Below are positions 1-8,878 of a stretch of DNA of 64,000 nucleotides, piece after piece (the first letter of the stretch is position 1; each line of letters opens with the position of its first letter). Origin of the DNA: Geminocystis sp. M7585_C2015_104 (GTDB taxonomy: Bacteria; Cyanobacteriota; Cyanobacteriia; Cyanobacteriales; Cyanobacteriaceae); the NCBI GenBank assembly GCA_015295805.1, contig DVEF01000012.1, positions 1 to 64,000 of the forward strand, given 5' to 3'. The notes below the pieces were generated by a model. That model was not told the DNA's origin and ran no database searches. It saw only the letters and a program-made list of their open reading frames with translations. The position numbers were made by a program, and so were the translations under genes.

Positions 1-108
1 AATTATCTAAATTTATATATTACAATTGCCCTTTTGGGAGATAATTTTTTCTCTTTCAGGGAGTAATTTATCTTCCGCCTCCCCGTAATCCTGATAATTT
101 CAATATTT

Positions 109-798
109 TTATGGCTCGACAAGAGTAGGTTTCTGAGAGGGATTAATGCCACCGCTATTTTCCAGATAGACATCTAAAATTCCAAAACGGCTGAGGGGGA
201 TTACAAACTTAATAACCCCCAAAAATTCTTTCTGGTTGAGAATACCTCTAGAATATTTAACTACTGCCTCTTGGACGTCAGTGTCAATCTCCACAGACGA
301 CGTCCAGACTCCTTTTTTCCTTGGCCGTTGCCACCATTCTTCTTGTGACAAATTGTCTGTTTTTGCCGCCATCTTATAATCCATAACTACCCTGCCATTC
401 GCGTTTGTTATTAGGGCTTTAACAACCTCTCCTTTTACTTCCATATCGGCCAAAACTTCCTGCAAAACCTCCACTTTTTGCCTTCCTCTTAGCAACTGGA
501 TAATAAGGGGGTTTTCTGCAAAAGTGTCGGCATTTTTAAAATAGTAGATTGTAGTATCGTTGATTAACCTTCTGGCTAAAAGCGCTTGGTTTTCTACTTT
601 TTCTTCCATCCCCCCTCTCAGTTGGTAACTTATCAGTCTGTAACCCAGGATGCTGGCTACAATAGGGGGAGTCAGTGTGGTAGGTAGAAGGCTAATTATA
701 AGCAGATTTTGAATCTGATTTTCTTTCTGAAATTTGTTGATTCTTTCTCCTATGTTTGCTAGGAAATTGTTGAGTATTACCGGAGGATTTAATGGCAT
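109..798 (-). pseudogene. Truncated methyl-accepting chemotaxis protein (PixJ/PilJ position), N-terminal sensor part only
   Basis: The open frame encodes 229 residues: a basic amphipathic N-terminus, one hydrophobic segment at about residues 31-55, then an extracytoplasmic sensor region of the Cache type (segments such as VVKALITNANGRVV and GVIKFVIPLSRFG). It stops where a second membrane segment, HAMP domain and long signalling coiled coil should follow; family members are usually several hundred residues longer. Reading past the TAA in the same frame gives nothing MCP-like, so the 3' part was deleted rather than simply interrupted. It lies just after the CheW remnant in the order seen in cyanobacterial pix/pil taxis operons. 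A sensor without a signalling domain cannot drive a CheA kinase, so I infer a dead gene. The family call rests on the layout plus context, not on a diagnostic motif. Confidence 0.6.
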
Positions 799-819
799 GC
801 TTAATACCCCTTTTATTCT

Positions 820-1335
820 CTAATATTCTCTTCCAGTCTTGGCAATTATACCCTTAAGCAACTTCTCGCAGTCAAACAAGTATTTAAACAAGTATTTAGT
901 ATTCCCATAAGTATTCTCACCAGCGGGGATAACACCGGAGACATAAGGTTTAATGTGGGGGGAAATATCAGAGATATCCTACAGGATTTTGTCTTTTTCT
1001 ATTTGTTGTAAAACCCCCACACCCTTGACGGTTAACCCCAAGAGGCAATCATTATTTTCAACGGTGACAACGAGGTATTCATCAGTAACAGTAGGGGCAA
1101 CAGTTGGATTTAAAAATATATCCACATCTACGAGGAAGAATATACGGTTCTTGTGGTAGACTAAACCGATGATGTAAGGAGGGGCGTTTGGCACAAAAGT
1201 GACTCTGTCTCTGGGAAGGATAATCACCTCCAGGATAAGAGATTTGGGGATGAGAAATTCTAAGAAGTTGGACAGATGCACCTGTAAAAACTCTAGACTA
1301 GATTTGGACTTTTCCTCTGTGGTATTGTAAGACAT
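820..1335 (-). pseudogene. CheW-like adaptor (PixI/PilI type) with in-frame TAG
   Basis: The first 118 codons from an ATG encode a CheW-like beta-rich protein (NAPPYIIGLVYHKNRIFFLVD resembles the CheW core region where receptor and kinase dock). A TAG at 979-981 interrupts it. The same frame then continues for about 53 codons (DISDISPHIKPYVSGVIP and onward) to a TAG at 820-822. The restored length of about 171 residues is normal for a cyanobacterial CheW adaptor, and the part after the stop still resembles the CheW C-terminus. I therefore read it as a recently inactivated gene. The intact product would link the MCP to a CheA kinase; no CheA is present here. Confidence 0.7.
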
Positions 1336-1345
1336 AAGTGGGTAT

Positions 1346-1732
1346 TTATTGTTGGAGGAGGGGGGAAACAGCAGTGAGAATTTCCTCCTTAGAGAAAGGC
1401 TTTGTGAGATAGAGGTTAATTCCTTGTTTTTCGGCTCAAACTTTATCTATTTCCTAATTTTTAGAGGTGCAGGCGATAGGAGGTAAATATTTTGTTTGGG
1501 GATTCTTTCTCAGACTGCGACATAACTGTAAGCCACTCATTTCCAGCATCACCAAATCGGCAATTACTAAGGTTGGCTTCAAGGAGATTGTCATTTTTAA
1601 GTCTTCCTTGCCGTCAGCGGCAGTCATTACATCATATCCGGCTTCCAGCAAATATTCCTTGATTAACTCTCTCTCCAAAAGGTTATCTTCTACTATCAAT
1701 ACCTTGATTTCATTAACAGAATTCACCCCCAT
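1346..1732 (-). pseudogene. CheY-like response regulator (PixH/PilH type) with two in-frame stops
   Basis: The frame starts with a good receiver domain: LIVEDN holds the acidic pair, DLVMLEMSG follows where the phospho-acceptor Asp is expected, and ACTSKN gives the switch Thr. A TAG at 1454-1456 and a TGA at 1436-1438 then interrupt it. Beyond them the same frame encodes the missing end (AEKQGINLYLTKPFSKEEIL), with the invariant Lys in TKPF, to a TAA at 1346-1348. Homologues usually carry Gln and Trp at these two places (CAG to TAG, TGG to TGA), so two single transitions explain the damage. It lies 12 bases from the next gene in what was clearly an operon. Confidence 0.85.
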
Positions 1733-1744
1733 CTACATTTAAAT

Positions 1745-2873
1745 TTAATCAGTCAAATAACGAAAAACAATTCTGAGTATATCCTCCTGAGTAAAGGGCT
1801 TAGTTATATAGTCAGTAGCGCCAACTAATTTGGCCTTTATCCTGTCAACCATGCCAGTAATTGCCGTTAAAATGATAATAGGAATATCTTTAAATTTTGA
1901 ATTTTTTCGTAACAAAGAACACAACTGATAGCCGTCAATAATAGGCATAGTTGTGTCCATAAAAATCAGATGGCGCTCAATGTTATTCAACAGAAGCATT
2001 GCCTTGGTGGGGTTGATAATAGGGAAGAAAGAAATATTATCAACATTCAGGAATTATCGAAGGGAATTCAATATGACATTGCTATCATCTATACAGGCTA
2101 TTTTGTAGTTTCTGGTGGTTTTGTTTGTAAATCTTTCGCCTGCAAATATACTATTAATTGTAGGTTGTGAGTTGGGCCTCTCGTTAGGGGAATGACAGGG
2201 AGAGTCAACGGGAATTTCCCTATTCCTCTTCAAGGCAAGTTGAAAGATGCCAGCATACTCAAGACTGGGGCCTCTAAGAATAACATCCTTGTTTTTAATC
2301 AAGGGATAAAGGGATTCGACTATGGCTAATTCGTCTTTGTTGATGATAGCGGCTATTTTCCTAAAATTAAAACCCCTTAATATCCTGCCCAAATTTTCCC
2401 TAACTGCTGGCGAAGGGAGAATAGACGAAGGGGATATACCTCTGCTAGGCATTAAAATTCTTTTTTGCTTTCTCTATAGTGGAATTCAAATCGTGGCAAC
2501 AAACGGGGGGAAGGTTGTGAGGAAAAGTGCTAAAGTTAGTGGAGTCGAGTGGGGGAAAAAGTAATAGAGTTTCGATTACCTCCTGACTGATTTTTGCGCC
2601 TAGAATCTGTGGCTGTTTTTCATTGAGATAATCGTTTTCTGCCCAAATAATTTTAGTAAATTCCTTAGGATAATAAAATGTCCCTTCCGTGTTATTTATG
2701 TCTATGGGAGTTTCATCTTCTTGTAGATAGATTTTATTCAAAACACCTTTTAACCTTGGGATATAGTGGCTAAGACGCTTAAGATGTCTTTCCAGTCTAC
2801 CATTCCCATCTATTGAACTTGCACTATATAACAATTGTCTTTCAGAGAAATAGAACCAATAAGTTACAGAATC
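1745..2873 (-). pseudogene. PatA-type response regulator (PixG/PilG-like, PATAN plus receiver), broken at three or more points
   Basis: Three fragments join into one protein. The 5' part (YWFYFSERQLLYSASSIDG, then a RHLKRL helix) matches the start of the PATAN domain and begins just after an in-frame TAG at 2874-2876. Near 2445-2452 the frame shifts by one base. The second part runs through the end of PATAN into the receiver start (KIACIDDSNVILNSLR). A TAA at 2054-2056 follows, after which the same frame continues without other stops through MDTTMPIIDGYQLC and KLVGATDYITKPF to 1745. The final fragment contains the phosphorylatable Asp region and the conserved Lys. PatA-type regulators head the pix/pil taxis operons, and this gene occupies that first position. 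Upstream of 2876 the coding character is lost. Confidence 0.8.
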
Positions 2874-3085
2874 CTATTGAAATTTAATGCCAATTTTAAG
2901 CCCCAGACTACCTATTGGTAAAAGATGGTCCACAGGATGACGCCAGGACCCATAGTTTCCCCGCCCGTTTGTCCTTACCCTCCTCTAAATAGGATGAAAA
3001 AGATTTGCAATAGTTTTGGGAAAATGAAAGAAAGGAAAAATATTTAAAATACGGAGTAGGAGTGAGAATTTCAAGGGAAGAGGAA

Positions 3086-6000
3086 ATGAAGACAATAGTA
3101 TTGATTACAGGATTTGAAACCTTTAACAGTGGTTTGTATCAGCAGGCAGCCTCTTTAGCTACATCCAGATGTAGGGATTTAGAGGTAGTGGTTTTTAGTG
3201 ACAAAAGTCTTGAGACGGAAAGGGAAAAAGTAGAGGCGGCATTGACAAAGGCAGATGTGTTTTTCGCTAGTCTAATTTTTGATTATGAACAAGTGATATG
3301 GTTGAAAGAAAGAGTAACGCATATACCTATCCGTTTGGTGTTTGAGTCAGCATTGGAGTTGATGAGTTTGACGAAAATAGGAGACTTTACTATTGGAGAT
3401 AAACCGAAGGGAATGCCCAAACCCATACAATTTATCCTGAGTAAGTTTAGCAATAGGAGAGAAGAAGACAAACTAGTGGGTTATATCAGCTTTTTGAAAA
3501 CAGGGCCAAAACTATTAAAATATATTCCTGTTAAAAAAGTCCAAGATTTACGCAACTGGCTAGTAGTCTATAGTTATTGGAATGCTGGGGGAGTAGAAAA
3601 TGTAGCCAGCATGTGTTGGTATTTGGCGGAAAACTATCTAGGTTTAAAAGTAGGAGAGATTCCGCCGGTGGTGGAAACACCCAACATGGGTTTATATCAT
3701 CCCGACTATGAGGGTTATTTTACATCCCCTAGGGAATACCTTCAATGGTATCAACAGAAAAAAGGCAATATCTACCAGCCAACAGTAGCCATATTACTGT
3801 ATCGCAAACACGTAGTCTCCAAGCAGAAATACATACCTCAACTGATTAGACACTTTGAGAAGGAAGGATTGATTCCCATTCCCATTTTTGTCAACGGGGT
3901 AGAAAGTCATGTAGTGGTAAGGGATTGGTTAACTACAGACTATGAGGAAAGCCAACGACAAAAGGGAATTATAGAAATTCAGTCTCTCAGCAAGGATGCT
4001 GTCAAGGTGGATGCCATAGTTTCCACCATTGGTTTTCCCTTAGTGGGAGGCCCAGCTGGTAGTATGGAAGCTGGGAGACAGGTAGAAGTAGCCAAACGTA
4101 TCTTGATGGCTAAGAATATACCCTATTTTGTGGCGGCACCTTTGCTAATTCAGGATATTTACTCTTGGGTAAGACAGGGGATTGGTGGCTTACAGGGGGT
4201 GGTGTTATACGCCTTGCCAGAGTTGGATGGGGCAATTGACACTGTTGTTTTAGGAGGCTTAGTAGGAGAGGAGATATATCTAATTCCTGAAAGACTAAAA
4301 CGTCTGACTGGTAGAGTTAAAAAATGGATTAATCTGCGGAAAAAGCCAAAATCAGAGAGAAAGATAGCAATTGTATTATACGGTTTTCCGCCGGGATATG
4401 GTGCTACAGGTACAGCTGCTCTTTTAAATGTACCAAAATCCCTTCATAAAGTGTTAGTAGCTTTAAAGGAAGAGGGGTATAACGTAGGAGAAATTCCTCC
4501 TGATGGGGAGACTATTATCCAACAGGTGAAGTCTGCGGATGATTTTCTCACCTACAGTCAAAGCCGGCTGGGAATTAATACCACCACTAGTGAGAATACA
4601 GTGGATGTAAAAACTCTAGACAGGTGGTTAGGCTATCTTCTTATAAAAAGGATAGAGAAACAATGGGGCAGCTTGACGGAGACTGGTATTAAGACAATTG
4701 GGGATAAATTTCAAATTGGGGGAGTGAGATATGGCAACATTTGGATTGGAGTACAGCCGCAACTTGGCGTAGCGGGAGATCCCATGCGTCTTATGTTTGA
4801 AAAAGATTTGACGCCACATCCCCAATATGCGGCTTTTTACAAATGGTTACAAAACGAATTCCAAGCTGATGCTGTTATTCACTTTGGTATGCATGGCACA
4901 GTAGAATGGTTACCTGGTAGTCCTTTGGGTAATACGGGATACTCTTGGCCAGACATACTCCTAGGCGACATACCCAATCTCTACATCTACGCTGCCAATA
5001 ATCCCTCCGAGTCTACCTTAGCTAAGAGAAGGGGGTATGGGGTATTAATATCACACAACGTACCACCATATGCCAGGGCGGGATTATACAAGGAGTTAAT
5101 GGCGTTAAGAGACTTAATCAACGAGTATAGGGAGGATACGGAAAAGAATGCCCTCCTGCAGCAGGATATAATTCAAAAGATAATAGATACCGGTTTAAAC
5201 AAAGATTGTCCATTTGTCGAAGGAGAGAAACTGGGGATAGAGTTTACTGCAGAAAATGCCCGTCTTTTCAGCAAAAAGGCACTTGACGACTATTTTGCTC
5301 AAGTATACGACTATTTGCTTGTTTTAGAGCAAAGACTATTTTCTTCTGGTTTACATGTGTTGGGGGAAAATCCCACCCCGGAGGAAATCAAGTCTTATCT
5401 GGAGGCATACTTTGACGATGCTAGCCAACAGGAGGAATTCCAGAGGGAATTAGACAGAAGTGATTTATTTGCCAGGGTGGAGAAGAAGACTAGCAGACAG
5501 GAAGAATTACAAACTCGATTCCAGCAACAACAACTAATTACTGACTTGCTGCTACAGACGAAAGACGAGTTAACCAATCTTTTAAGGGGTTTAAATGGAG
5601 AGTATATACCACCGGCGCCTGGGGGAGACTTAATCAGGGATGGTGCGGGGGTTTTGCCTACAGGTCGTAACATACATGCATTAGACCCGTACCGCATGCC
5701 TTCTCAAGGCGCCTATCTACGGGGGAGGGAGATAGCTAAGAGGATTATAGCCCAACACTTACAGGAAAAGGGAGAATATCCTGAAACCGTGGCGGTGATG
5801 TTATGGGGGTTGGATGCCATTAAGACTAAGGGGGAGTCTATTGGTATTGTATTGGAACTAGTAGGGGCTGAGCCTGTCAAAGAGGCCACAGGACGTATTG
5901 TAAGATATGAACTAATCCCCTTGGAGAAATTGGGGCATCCTCGCATTGATGTCTTAGCCAACCTGTCGGGGATTTTCCGTGACACCTTTGTAAATATTAT

Positions 6001-6841
6001 TGAATTGCTGGACGATTTGTTTGAAAGGGCAGCCAAAGCGGAGGAATCCACCGAAAACAACTATATTCGTAAGCATTACCTAGAATTGTTGGAAAAAGGG
6101 GTAAAAAATCCCACTGCACGTCTATTTTCTAATCCTAGCGGCGATTTCGGCTCACTAGTGAACGATCAAATTGTAGACGGCAATTGGGAGTCTTCAGACG
6201 AGTTAGCACAAACCTGGAAGAAACGCAATGTTTTTAGTTATGGTAAAAAGGATAAAGGAGAGGCTCGTCCTGAAGTATTAGAGAAACTTTTAGCAACTAG
6301 CTCCACCGTAGTACAAGAGATAGACTCGGTGGAATACGGGTTGACAGATATTCAGGAATACTATGCCAACACAGGGGGATTGAAATTGGCGGCGGAGAAG
6401 ACAAGTGGCAAAAAGGTGACTGCCAAATTCATAGAAAGTTTTTCTAAGGATACCACTCCTCGTCCCCTGGAACAGGTATTACGAATGGAGTATAGAACAA
6501 AGCTACTAAATCCTAAATGGGTAGAAGCCATGGTGAGTCAGGGGAGTGGGGGGGTGTATGAGATTTCTCAGAGGATGACTGCCTTGATAGGTTGGGGAGG
6601 TACAGCTTCTTTCAAGGATAATTGGGTATATCAGCAAGCGGCGGAAACCTATGCTTTAGATGAGAAGATGGCAGAAAGATTAAGGAAAGCCAATCCCGAG
6701 GCATTTCGCAACATTGTGGGGAGGATGTTAGAGGCTTCGGCGAGGGGTTTTTGGCAAGCTGATGAAGAGACGTTAGAAAAATTAAGACGTCTCTACCAAA
6801 TGACGGAAGACGAGTTGGAGGGGGTTACCTTCAGCGGCTAA
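3086..6841 (+). CDS. chlH: Mg-chelatase H-subunit family protein (ChlH/CobN type)
   Basis: Large porphyrin-binding subunit of a class I metal chelatase, which inserts Mg into protoporphyrin IX (ChlH) or Co into a corrinoid (CobN) with ATPase partners. From the ATG at 3086 it is 1251 residues. The N-terminal DUF3479-type domain is followed by the long CobN/Mg-chelatase domain. Strong family blocks are VHFG near MHGTVEWLPGSPLG, IYAANNPSESTLAKRRGYG, GGDLIRDGAGVLPTGRNIHA and TKLLNPKWVEAM. It is shorter than the usual ChlH of roughly 1330 residues, so it may be the second, CobN-like paralogue that many cyanobacteria carry. No chlI or chlD lies nearby. I prefer the ATG at 3086, which has GGGAAGAGG directly upstream; a GTG at 3062 is the in-frame alternative. 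Confidence 0.85.
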   Translation: MKTIVLITGFETFNSGLYQQAASLATSRCRDLEVVVFSDKSLETEREKVEAALTKADVFFASLIFDYEQVIWLKERVTHIPIRLVFESALELMSLTKIGDFTIGDKPKGMPKPIQFILSKFSNRREEDKLVGYISFLKTGPKLLKYIPVKKVQDLRNWLVVYSYWNAGGVENVASMCWYLAENYLGLKVGEIPPVVETPNMGLYHPDYEGYFTSPREYLQWYQQKKGNIYQPTVAILLYRKHVVSKQKYIPQLIRHFEKEGLIPIPIFVNGVESHVVVRDWLTTDYEESQRQKGIIEIQSLSKDAVKVDAIVSTIGFPLVGGPAGSMEAGRQVEVAKRILMAKNIPYFVAAPLLIQDIYSWVRQGIGGLQGVVLYALPELDGAIDTVVLGGLVGEEIYLIPERLKRLTGRVKKWINLRKKPKSERKIAIVLYGFPPGYGATGTAALLNVPKSLHKVLVALKEEGYNVGEIPPDGETIIQQVKSADDFLTYSQSRLGINTTTSENTVDVKTLDRWLGYLLIKRIEKQWGSLTETGIKTIGDKFQIGGVRYGNIWIGVQPQLGVAGDPMRLMFEKDLTPHPQYAAFYKWLQNEFQADAVIHFGMHGTVEWLPGSPLGNTGYSWPDILLGDIPNLYIYAANNPSESTLAKRRGYGVLISHNVPPYARAGLYKELMALRDLINEYREDTEKNALLQQDIIQKIIDTGLNKDCPFVEGEKLGIEFTAENARLFSKKALDDYFAQVYDYLLVLEQRLFSSGLHVLGENPTPEEIKSYLEAYFDDASQQEEFQRELDRSDLFARVEKKTSRQEELQTRFQQQQLITDLLLQTKDELTNLLRGLNGEYIPPAPGGDLIRDGAGVLPTGRNIHALDPYRMPSQGAYLRGREIAKRIIAQHLQEKGEYPETVAVMLWGLDAIKTKGESIGIVLELVGAEPVKEATGRIVRYELIPLEKLGHPRIDVLANLSGIFRDTFVNIIELLDDLFERAAKAEESTENNYIRKHYLELLEKGVKNPTARLFSNPSGDFGSLVNDQIVDGNWESSDELAQTWKKRNVFSYGKKDKGEARPEVLEKLLATSSTVVQEIDSVEYGLTDIQEYYANTGGLKLAAEKTSGKKVTAKFIESFSKDTTPRPLEQVLRMEYRTKLLNPKWVEAMVSQGSGGVYEISQRMTALIGWGGTASFKDNWVYQQAAETYALDEKMAERLRKANPEAFRNIVGRMLEASARGFWQADEETLEKLRRLYQMTEDELEGVTFSG

Positions 6842-7030
6842 TTGGGGGGGAAAAGGCACATTCATTTCATAATCTCAATTCCACCCCTTTTTTTTTGTTG
6901 TGTTTGGGATTGTGTTTGGATAACCCTTTTGACAGTTGTCTTTGTTTCTGTCATCTTACTTTTGCGACATGGAAATTATGGGAAAGCGGCAGGGGATTAT
7001 AGAATACCTACGAGTTGTTGTTTCTTGGAA

Positions 7031-8818
7031 ATGATGATGGCGAAATTCCAGAGGCTTTTAGAATATTTCCACAACTACCGTCAGTTTTCGTATGTGTGGT
7101 TAGCCACTTTGGTAGTTGTGATTTTTTTGGGGACTATCTGTCATTATTTTCCCCAAAAAGACGAGACTCAGGCCTTAGAGTCACCATCTAGGAGGGTTGA
7201 ATATGGGGCGATTGTAATTGTTTTTTTGTTTCTGATATTCTATTCCCATCTAATTTTATATGGGGAAGACTTTGCCTATCATGACAATTCGCAATTCACC
7301 CTATTTACCCTAAAGGGGGATTTTTATGTGTTTCCTATTTGGCCTTCTGTGGGCAGATTTTGGCCTTTAGGATTCCAGGAATACAATGTCATAAGTCTGT
7401 TTTCCACAACTCCGTTTGCCTTCCATTTGTTTTCGGTTTTTCAATTGTTTATCACTGCTATTGTTTGTTATCTTCTCCTGTTGGAATTTAAACCAATATA
7501 CCGTATTTTAGTAATAATAGCAATAATCACTGTTCCCTCTTTTGTAGTTTCGTTTTCCGGCTTGATATTCCCGGAAAGAAATGTGATATTCTGGCTAGCT
7601 ATATTTATTCTTGCCTTCGACAAATATTCAAAAAACAGACGTCTTTTATTTGCCATACTCACTCTAATTTCTACCCAATTTATACTCTACTATAAGGAGC
7701 CTGTTTTTTTGCTAATCTTAGGGTTTATTATCAGTCATTTACTACTAAAAGGGATAAGTGGGGTAAAGAAGGCAAACCAGAAGTCTAACAGCAATAATAT
7801 TGTAGCTTGGCTACAAAACAACTATCTGGAAATCCTTGTGCTATTCCAGGTGTTGGTGTTCATAGCATTGTTTATCTATTTTGTATACGGTTTAGTTAAA
7901 AATCCTTATGGAGTTACAGAGAAAAAGAGCATATTGTGGACTTTAGCCACTTACCTAAAAACTAACTTGCTGTTGTGTATCTTTCTTCTGTATTTGCCAA
8001 TAAGATTGTTAATGATATCACAGGGCAAATCTAGAGTTGACCCTCTTTGGGATTCCCTGGCAGTAGGGGGTTTGCTATACTTTCTAGCTTATATAAAACT
8101 GGGACTATTTCGTTGGTATTATATAGCCCCAGTAGACTTCATTGCTATACTGTATTTGGTTAAGACGATAAGTGTAAACGTAATATCCGAAAGCGACAAA
8201 TCCAAGAGAATTTGGCGGGGTGTTTTTGCCATCCTACTGTCTGCAATGATTGTGGGAAATCTTCAACCCTCTGCATATGCCATACTTGTGCGTAAAAAAG
8301 ACATTGAATCCAGGGTTAGGGCTGCTGATTTTATAAAAAGATACCACGAGAACAAAAACAAAGTTACTTTATTTTTCCCGAGCAAAATGAATCCGGGCGC
8401 CACTGGTTATTACATGATGGAGTTTGCTGCTTTTTTGGAGTATAAGGGGATTCCTGTTTTCTCTCTAGATAACTATGGAAGCGTTGGTATAAGGAAGCCA
8501 ATTTTAATGAAGGGGGAAGAAGAGTATACTAACAATCTATGTGTGCAATATAGGCGGTTTATTTGCTTACCAGTGTCACAACCGTCTCCAGGAGATTTGT
8601 TTATTATCCTACCACCCAATGGCATGATATTTTCTCCAGAATTGGGCAAAGATGATGTGCATATATGGGAAGAAGATATTGAAAATTACAGCAAAAAATA
8701 CCGTCTAATCTTTCATTACAAGCCGGAGTTTAGGGGAGTGGAGAGGATACTATATTTTCTGTGTAGAAATAAAATTCCAAAAGAGTGGTATAATGCCTAC
8801 ATTTTTCTAGTAGAATAG
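7031..8818 (+). CDS. Multi-spanning membrane protein, GT-C glycosyltransferase-like
   Basis: From the cluster of ATGs at 7031 it has 595 residues. There are about ten hydrophobic segments in the first 430 residues and a soluble C-terminal domain of about 150. The first outside loop holds an acidic stretch (GEDFAYHDNSQF) where GT-C enzymes place their catalytic or metal-binding Asp/Glu. This layout fits a lipid-sugar-dependent glycosyltransferase of the GT39/GT83 type, but I recognise no subfamily motif and the function is a guess. A longer frame opens at 6842, immediately after the preceding stop; I reject it because its first 63 codons look non-coding. The roughly 190 bases from 6842 to 7030 probably hold its promoter. 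Confidence 0.5.
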   Translation: MMMAKFQRLLEYFHNYRQFSYVWLATLVVVIFLGTICHYFPQKDETQALESPSRRVEYGAIVIVFLFLIFYSHLILYGEDFAYHDNSQFTLFTLKGDFYVFPIWPSVGRFWPLGFQEYNVISLFSTTPFAFHLFSVFQLFITAIVCYLLLLEFKPIYRILVIIAIITVPSFVVSFSGLIFPERNVIFWLAIFILAFDKYSKNRRLLFAILTLISTQFILYYKEPVFLLILGFIISHLLLKGISGVKKANQKSNSNNIVAWLQNNYLEILVLFQVLVFIALFIYFVYGLVKNPYGVTEKKSILWTLATYLKTNLLLCIFLLYLPIRLLMISQGKSRVDPLWDSLAVGGLLYFLAYIKLGLFRWYYIAPVDFIAILYLVKTISVNVISESDKSKRIWRGVFAILLSAMIVGNLQPSAYAILVRKKDIESRVRAADFIKRYHENKNKVTLFFPSKMNPGATGYYMMEFAAFLEYKGIPVFSLDNYGSVGIRKPILMKGEEEYTNNLCVQYRRFICLPVSQPSPGDLFIILPPNGMIFSPELGKDDVHIWEEDIENYSKKYRLIFHYKPEFRGVERILYFLCRNKIPKEWYNAYIFLVE

Positions 8819-8839
8819 GGGGGATATGACGGCGAGAAG

Positions 8840-8866
8840 AAAAAAAGGGGTGTGTCATAACACCCC
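8840..8866 (-). terminator. Intrinsic terminator of pntB
   Basis: A perfect 7-bp stem (GGGGTGT at 8847-8853 with ACACCCC at 8860-8866, loop of 6) is flanked by seven A on the plus strand. On the minus strand this is a hairpin followed by a T-run, about 12 bases after the pntB stop codon. Confidence 0.8.
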
Positions 8867-8878
8867 CACATCCCTAAA

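Noticed and set aside
979-1456. Stop-codon readthrough or reassignment to explain in-frame stops in the taxis genes
   Set aside because: TAG, TGA and TAA are all used as ordinary terminators by the neighbouring genes, and the region also has a frameshift and a truncation.
6842-7030. Longer start for the GT-C-like protein, from a TTG directly after the chlH stop
   Set aside because: The extra 63 codons contain no family-like sequence, and the ATG cluster at 7031 is a natural start.
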